Origin: Holothuria scabra
Lineage: Eukaryota; Echinodermata; Holothuroidea; Aspidochirotida; Holothuriidae
Length of the DNA: 64,000 nucleotides
NCBI GenBank assembly: GCA_037179385.1
Contig: CM074179.1
Location: 3,348,001 to 3,412,000 of the forward strand
Direction of reading: 5' to 3'
Notes under the pieces: model-generated
Told to the model about the DNA's origin: nothing
Seen by the model: the letters and a program-made list of their open reading frames with translations, nothing else
The model's database searches: none
In this document: one piece after another, positions 57,401-64,000 of the stretch
How positions within the stretch are numbered: position 1 is the stretch's first letter
Layout of the letters: the number at the start of each line of letters is the position of its first letter
Translations under genes and position numbers: made by a program

Positions 57401-59390
57401 AGACACACAACTTCCACGTTTTAAGTTAACTTTTCCTCAAATGGTACTAAAACTGCAGCTGCAGCCTATGATCATGTTCTAAAGGCACTTTAACTATCTG
57501 AATTGTGCTTTAATGTAAAATTTATGAAAAATTAAACAACTTTTTATGCTATTTTTGGTACGTGGGATTAAAAAAGGTAAAAAGATGTGGAAATAAAAAG
57601 GACACTTTATCGCGAACAAGGAACTGTATATGTCCCTGCTACGTCGGTTTCGCGCGTAACGTTAACTGAGAATGAGTAACTCGAGCTAGATACCGATCCA
57701 AATTGTATAATCTGCGTCACTCCGATCTCTGAAAAAAGAATAATACCCTTCAACCCATCTAGTATCATTTTTGTATCGAGGAACGACGAAATCTGGAAGG
57801 TGAACAATACGAATACGGGCGAGAATGTCACCAAGCTGTATTTCGTGTAATAGGCTCTAATAGGCCCTGTCATCTGGGGGCGTGTTGACTCTCAAGTTAT
57901 AGGTGAATAGTTGTAGCTTAAATTCGGCTTAACAGTAACATACGTGTTATCTAACAATTGTAAACCGCTACAAACATATTTAAAATTTGGTGGTCGAGCT
58001 GTTATTAGCGGCTGGGAACGGTTTCCCTTCCGAAAAATATCGGATTTCGTGTACTGAATTTTCTGGTCCCAATATGAGCTCAGTACATACTAGTGCCAAA
58101 CTGAATACGGTACACTGACCACATTTTGAAAAAGCCATCGGTCCTTTCCCGATGAAATGCTTGGTGTGACACTCGACGAAGTAGCCATGTTTCAAAATTT
58201 TGATCTTTCTTGCAGAAAATCTCATCAGAAGTTCATGCCCCTGGAGACTGGACGTCATGACATGGCCGAGGGCTTTAGACAGGGGCTGGTTTTTTCAATA
58301 GAAAATCGCAAAACAGACCTGGGTATTTTTCATACTACTAGGCATAGGCCTAGGGGATAGGGGGACTGCACTTCTCCCAGAGCCGGGGAAGTGCTTATTT
58401 CAGGGCACTGACACTGTAGCCTGTAGTAGTCAATTCGACCTACAGCGGACAGTGTTGACATGCAGCCGGGCAAAATAGGACTTGAGAAATATTCAGTTCA
58501 CGGCAAACAGGATCCGCCCCTTCTTAAAGATGTCTTCCCGTGTCTTTGTGTATTTTTACACAAGTTTTCACAACCCAAACCAACTTTGAATAGGGGTGTA
58601 CCTTACTGTTGAAAGTAGGCTTTTCAAGATGATGGACCTATAGGCTCAATACTTGTAAGTAACTTAGTGCTTCCATGTTTATTAATTCGGAACATGAAAT
58701 GACGGTACCCGATATGTTTTTTTTTTTTTCAAATATATATCAACTTGAAAAATTGGTCAGGAAATTTTTACATTCTATCTCGGCATTTTTAAGGCTTAGT
58801 TTCAATTGGGCATAACTTTACTAAAATTGGACCGACTTCCTCGGTACAAGATAATTTGGTATCTAATTTTGGCTGAATTCGATTCTATAGTCAGATACAA
58901 ATCAATCCTTGAAACTCGTTGGAACTTGGTGCGGGTGCGGCAAAGATATACGGAAGGTCATGCAAGCGCTACTCTGGATTCGATGTCCCGCATGCGGTCA
59001 AGGGGCAATGAAAAGTTGCTGATGTGAAATATTGCTCATTTGAATTAGGAGAAAGTAGTTTGCTTCTCTTGTAGCTGTATACCCAGCAGAAATTTCAAAA
59101 TTCAATTGACCAAAGTTAGTCACTGAATACCGTCAACTTGATATGGTTTCCATATTTTTACTTCGAAAAAGTTCTAAAAAGATTTGGTTTTGGCAGCAGT
59201 AAAATATAATTTTGTAATACCTACACCGTTTGGAATCTGTCTAGTTTACATCAACTTGAAAACAGGCAGCAATATGAAAGTGGGAGGGGGGGGGGGAAAC
59301 ATTTTTTACGCTAATTTTTTTCGTTTTTTTTTTCCTTCGAGCAAGAATAACTTTTTTAATATAAAAAAAAAATATGATACTTTATTAGGA
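54440..59390. other. no gene recognised
   Basis: No domain-bearing ORF. At 57020-57175 a T/A-rich 'CACTC'/'AAAGTG' motif cluster resembles 61470-61640 (inverted), perhaps an old dispersed repeat; the match is too weak to define ends. Confidence 0.35.
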
Positions 59391-59394
59391 ACGT

Positions 59395-60060
59395 AATTCG
59401 GGGCGCGCTGAGCGCCCCGAAAATTTGGGTCTCTTTACACATTTGTAAATATGGAGCTTGTATTGCAGAGAGGAAAGGAAGTTAAAGGAAATTTGAATAT
59501 TTGGGGGACAATCGAAGAATCTACGTTTCCTATTAGCTTATATCTAAGATAGCATGTAGACTTAAGTTCATTGTTGTTACATAATGTTATCTAAGGAGTG
59601 CGGATTTATGCTAAAGTTCTCGGCGACACTCAAAAAGCTTCCATCACTTTGTTGCCTTTTTAGACAAAAATTTAAAAGCCCAAATTGAAGCAAATTTAGG
59701 GATACGGCACTGTAGAGGCTCGGAAAAGTTTACCACTAAATGCTTTATGGGCCACCAATTACTGCATTAAGGGTTGCGGTTTAAGGCGCGCAAAGCGCGT
59801 GGAAAATGTGCCTTTTTAAAACTAATAATTACAAATATGGAACTTTTATTAGGAAGAATACGTCTACACAGACTACTTAACTGACAGGGTTGCAAGGTAT
59901 CTGATGATAGGTGTGGATGAGAACATTTGACTACGGTAGGCCAAAGCTCAGTACCCTGCCTGGAATATGGAGTCTTTCTCGAAAGACTATCTTCAATTGG
60001 CGCAGAGCGTAAACAAAATTTTGAAAAATCGCGACACCTCAGACCCGCAGACCACGATGA
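59395..60060 (-). repeat. repeat family R, inverted copy
   Basis: Reverse complement of 50824-51610 without its G-run insert: 'AATTACAAATATGGAACTTT', 'GCGCGCAAAGCGCG', 'TTGTTGTTACATAATGTTAT' and 'TATTCCAGGCAGG' (complemented) recur in mirror order. Short GC-rich palindromes such as GGGGCGCGCTGAGCGCCCC (59400-59418) sit at one end. Confidence 0.75.
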
Positions 60061-60438
60061 CATTTCAAAAGTTTCCCAAATTTTATTGTCCTTTTTAGAC
60101 AAAATATTTCAAATTCAAGATTTTTATAATTGTAGAAAACCTTTTGGTTAATTTGGAGAAAAGGTTTTACTTGTGACATAACAGGATGGAGATACACGTA
60201 AATTCCATTTCACTGAAAAAAAAAAAAACTGTTGTAATGTATACCGTACGTGGCAGTGCTTTGTTTATGTTTGACCAGTGAGTGCAGAATGTCCAAGAGA
60301 GATATGAGTGAGTGGGAGTGACTTAAGTCAGGGGCGCTAAAACAGTTTAGAACAGTTTAGTACTTTTGGGGGGATGCAAATCGCCCTTTAAGTTCTGCTT
60401 GGCCGTAAGGTCTGTCCATTCATTTACTGCCTATCCTA

Positions 60439-60680
60439 TCAAGTTGGTTAGATGGACGGAGTTTTACGCGACGGCCTATATGGCCAGTTTCTAACCAATT
60501 GGTTTATGTCGAGCCGCCACGGTCTACCCCTTTTCCAGGTGTGACTAACTGACTTGTTTTTCCTACTTTATGCTGAGCACAAAGCACAAGGGCAGGTGTT
60601 TTTTACAGTCTTCAGTATTACCCGGCCAATTAAGACTCGAACTTCCGACCGCCCAACTACAAGTCCAGGCGGGCGGATCC
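60439..60680 (-). repeat. SINE-1 family copy
   Basis: Contains 'CCAGTTTCTAACCAATTGG', 'GAGCCGCCACGGTCTACCCC' and 'CAGTATTACCCGGCCAATTA'. On the minus strand a B-box-like GTTCGAGTC (near 60640) belongs to the tRNA-like head; the tail end is at 60439. Confidence 0.7.
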
Positions 60681-60735
60681 TCACATTCATAAAGGGGGGG
60701 GGGGGAATCCTCACATTCATAAAGGGGGGGGGGCT
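60681..60735 (+). repeat. tandem 28-bp duplication with G runs
   Basis: 'ATCCTCACATTCATAAAG' followed by a G run occurs twice in a row. Confidence 0.9.
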
Positions 60736-60749
60736 GACCTAAAAAACAG

Positions 60750-63700
60750 GGGTGTGAGGAAGCTGCACTATTAATTTTCCATATGTTTTATTGTTGATGT
60801 GGCGAAAAAGGGAGGGCTGGGCCATAAGCCCCCCTCCCATAACCTCGCCTGAAGTCGGATGCTTTAATCACATGACTATGCAATCGGCTATTTACTCTCT
60901 CATAACTCAACTGCAAACCAGACTTGACTGAACAATATCATGTGAAACATCTATTGGTATCCTTACTGGACGCATCTCTTCTCTCTGTTTCTTGTTTTTC
61001 ATGTCGTGTGTGTTAATTTTCTTCCTCTTTTCTATTCCAAATTCTTATTCTTGTTTTCTTCTATTTTATTTTCCTTCTTCGCTCTCCTTTCTCGTTCTTA
61101 GCTGTTCCTGATTTATTCAACCTTTTCCGCAGAGGAGGGGAAAGTCGCCCTACTCTCCTGTTTTCCCTTCCCATTAATTAATTGAAATAAAAGGTTATCC
61201 CTATCAATTTCACCGACCACTGCACTGTGCACTGTACACGGCATTGTATAGATTTTCGTACGTGTCAGAAAATTCGTGGAACTAGTATATACAATGAATG
61301 TTGGCCACAAAAAGCCAACAATTCACCCTCAAATTTCTCTTCGTAGGCCAACTCGTTCGCTTGTGGTAGTTGATACTATGTTCACAAGGTTAATATTGAC
61401 CTTCGTGGGTTATTTTTATTCCGACCCTCAGATGTGCGTCACGAAAGTTAAAAACGAAAGCACTTTTTCGTGTACGGCCCGCTGCCTAATAGTGACTTCT
61501 GAGGGCACTCCATCATTAGTAAAATTTGTCTTTTTGAATTTTACTCTTCTTGGGGTGTATTTCTGCTCTTTTGGAGTGCACTTTTCACCTTTTACTGTTC
61601 TCAAAAGTGAAATTTCACTCTTTTTATTTTTAGGGTGTATATACCTAGCATCTATTACTTGTCACTTGTCATTATCGACCCTCAACTCCCCAAATCTTCT
61701 ACATTTTTGTTACCATCAAGAGAAAAGGGGATCTCTGAAAACTATTGTTTCGGGAAACATAAATAACAATCGATTAAAATTTAGCCTGTGGCACATCTGC
61801 CGTTTAGCTAGATGAGGAATCAAGGGTTGTGGTTTGCTTCTATGAACTCAGCCGAGAGATGTGTTAAGATGTGTAAAGCATCTGTATTTTTAACTAAAAC
61901 ATTTATAGGGACACAGACTTTCTTCCGTGACTTTGTCTTTGATTATCGGCACCATTTTTCCACTTCGGCCATATATTACTCCAACTCAGGATATCATCTA
62001 CCGGTGGCCAGTAGGATTGACAAGGAGAGTGCCCGGCTAAGAGAGCAGTCATCCGTCTTCCTCGATTGAGCAAAGGTTGGTATGTTTATGTTCTTTTCAA
62101 TTCTAGTGTTTCCCCTTTTAAAATAACTGTAAATAGGCCCTGGAATCGCCATTTTTAACCAACAGTTTGGAACAACATGTTCTTCTGCTCCTCTCGAACT
62201 TACGTGAGAAGGGAGCGATTTTTTTAACACCTGAGCTTGGTGTTCCAAAATTTAAACCCTTTTCGTTATTTGTGAGACCTTCCTCCTAGGGTGAGGCTAG
62301 ATTGCAACTGTTAATCTAGCTGGTGCGAGCAACAACACCATTTTGCACCCCAACGGTCTTCAAACAAAACACAAATGTGTTCAACGAGAAGTGTAAATAT
62401 ACTCCTTTCTCTTAGAGTTTAGACCCTCCCCCGGACATTCATCCATCTAACCAGACCATTGAAAGTTCCAGGATATAGACTACCGCTGCAGAACGTTCAA
62501 TCTTAAGAGAAAGCACTATTTAGCCTTTTCATCAAAAACTTAATTTATCTTGCTTGATATAGTGTCTACACCACGTTCTGAGAGCAATATTTCGAAACGA
62601 GCAGAGGGACGCACCCTCCCCTTAGATCCTCAAGAAAACTATAAAAATAGCCTTTGACCACAGAAAAGAGCTTAGGACATGGAGCAAGGCTGTATAGGAA
62701 ACGGTACACACGGACTTAAGATGATCGGTTATTTTTGTGGACGTATATATTTTCCCTTTATTTGGAATGAAAGCTTTGAAACATAAGCTGTTTTAGAAAT
62801 CGTGAAGAACAGGTGTGCGTTGCTTGCCGACGCCAAATAATGTTCTAAATAGTTAGATTCTGGTAGAACAAGATTTGCTATTTTGTCTTCCTTTTAGAAA
62901 AAAAAAACATTTCATTTCCCGGTCGCAAGACATATGTTAGAGGTACTTAAGTTTGAACAGAATCACCAAATAGCCAATAAAACAGTAATTTACTTACCTG
63001 TCTCAGCACTGTATTAGCACTGTTCAACACAAAATAACTTCTTCAGTCTCTATGGGCGGTATTGTTACATTCTAATGAGCCTTATTTTTCCAATACGGCA
63101 CTCATCGACGTGTTTTTGAACGAACATGACCACACTTCGTAGTAGCCTAATTCATTAACGCTTTGGTACCGTATTAGACCTTGGACCCTCTACGACGAGG
63201 GAGTACTTTTACACTACAGCAATTATAAGAATAATAATCAGGACTTGAAGGGCATTTGTTTTACGAACCGAAGAGACCACGGATGTGGGAGAAGCCATTG
63301 GCTTATGAATTACAACTCCACGTCGGGTGGCAACCCACTCAACAGGTAATACCTAGGACCATACCTGTAAGTTTCCCTGGTTTGCCACCAAGGAAGGTAA
63401 AATTGTGTTTTTCAGTTTTAAGTTTAAAATAGGGTCTTAGCTACCAACAGGTCCTTCATTTAAATGGGTTAATTTGGTAGGGACTGTGTTCTTCTTTATC
63501 AAGTAAGAAGGCAATTTCTCTTTTGCACTTAGTTATTAATTAGGAAAAAGGAACTCAATATGCAAATCTTGTGATGTCATGGGAGGGACATGCACTGAAC
63601 TATTTGCTAGGGAGGCACATTCCACAACAATTTGTGAAACCGATTGAAGGTTACGTAATGTAGGTTAGTTTAGTTCAAGTCGTTTTAATTTTACCTTTTT

Positions 63701-64000
63701 ATATAGCGGGACTCAGCTCAAAATGGAGGCTGGTATAGCTATTGTTATCAACGTAGCGCAAGTCAAGAGAGCTAGTGTACGCAATATACTATGGATCAAC
63801 TGCATGTTTTCACTTTTATTTTAGCCATGGCTTCCATGGGGACTAGGTTAATATTTTTATTAGGAGGCAAGAGCTGTTTGAACTAGCGCTCGCTGCATCG
63901 CCTAACGTTGGCCCTATCTCAGTTTATGATTACAAACTTGACCGATTTATCCTGTTCTGAAACAGGAAATATACTACTAGGCTAGGCTATCTTGCTCTTC
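60750..64000. other. no gene recognised
   Basis: Several frames (for example 61276-61815, 179 codons) lack recognisable domains and conserved-looking composition. Pyrimidine-rich stretch at 60965-61100. Confidence 0.35.

Noticed and set aside
61276..61815. 179-codon plus-strand ORF
   Set aside because: Low-complexity Phe/Leu/Ser-rich translation of T-rich DNA; no family resemblance.

Overview
The window is animal nuclear DNA: AT-rich, intron-era gene structure, dense in retrotransposons and DNA-transposon relics, and full of (TA)n microsatellites. I see no bacterial, viral or organellar gene layout. The mix of several Penelope-like element (PLE) families, tRNA-derived SINEs, a Tx1/L1-like LINE, a Gypsy-type relic and a galactose-3-O-sulfotransferase gene fits a marine invertebrate. 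An echinoderm is possible, but that is a guess and not shown by the sequence.

Only one convincing host gene is present: the main coding exon of a GAL3ST-family sulfotransferase on the minus strand at 12664-13861, with a plausible splice acceptor at its 5' end. Nearly everything else that codes is mobile-element derived.

Layout. 0.5-8 kb: an antisense tRNA-derived SINE, a TTAA-flanked MITE and the C-terminal end of a Gypsy-type pol. 8.8-11.6 kb: a 2.75-kb element with perfect terminal inverted repeats, each followed by an array of CCCATATGGG palindromes. 12-14 kb: SINE pieces and the sulfotransferase. 14.4-19.9 kb: two nearly identical PLE copies (family A) head to head, making a giant inverted repeat. 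22.8-24.6 kb: a gutted PLE (family B). 24.8-34.1 kb: a nest of PLE families C, D and E, foldback and SINE copies and a TA-flanked MITE. 39.9-42 kb: a 5'-truncated LINE. 43.9 kb: a palindromic MITE. 45-51.6 kb: (GTAT)n, a second MITE copy, a hAT-like element inserted in a SINE and itself carrying a TTAA MITE, and a broken transposon-derived gene. 53-54.4 kb: a PLE-A tail inside an inverted repeat. 54.5-64 kb: mostly unrecognised, with one inverted repeat copy (59.4-60.1 kb) and a SINE.

The strongest theme is the PLEs. Five families (A-E) can be told apart. They carry reverse transcriptase and C-terminal GIY-YIG endonuclease domains, sit beside (TA)n tracts, and families A, B, D and E each carry a compact hammerhead-ribozyme-like fold downstream of the ORF (family C only a weaker core). 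Six loci show an inverted (head-to-head or hairpin) junction inside the element. Two loci join families C and D directly to each other. Family D uses a YRDD catalytic box and is otherwise broken by three in-frame stops.
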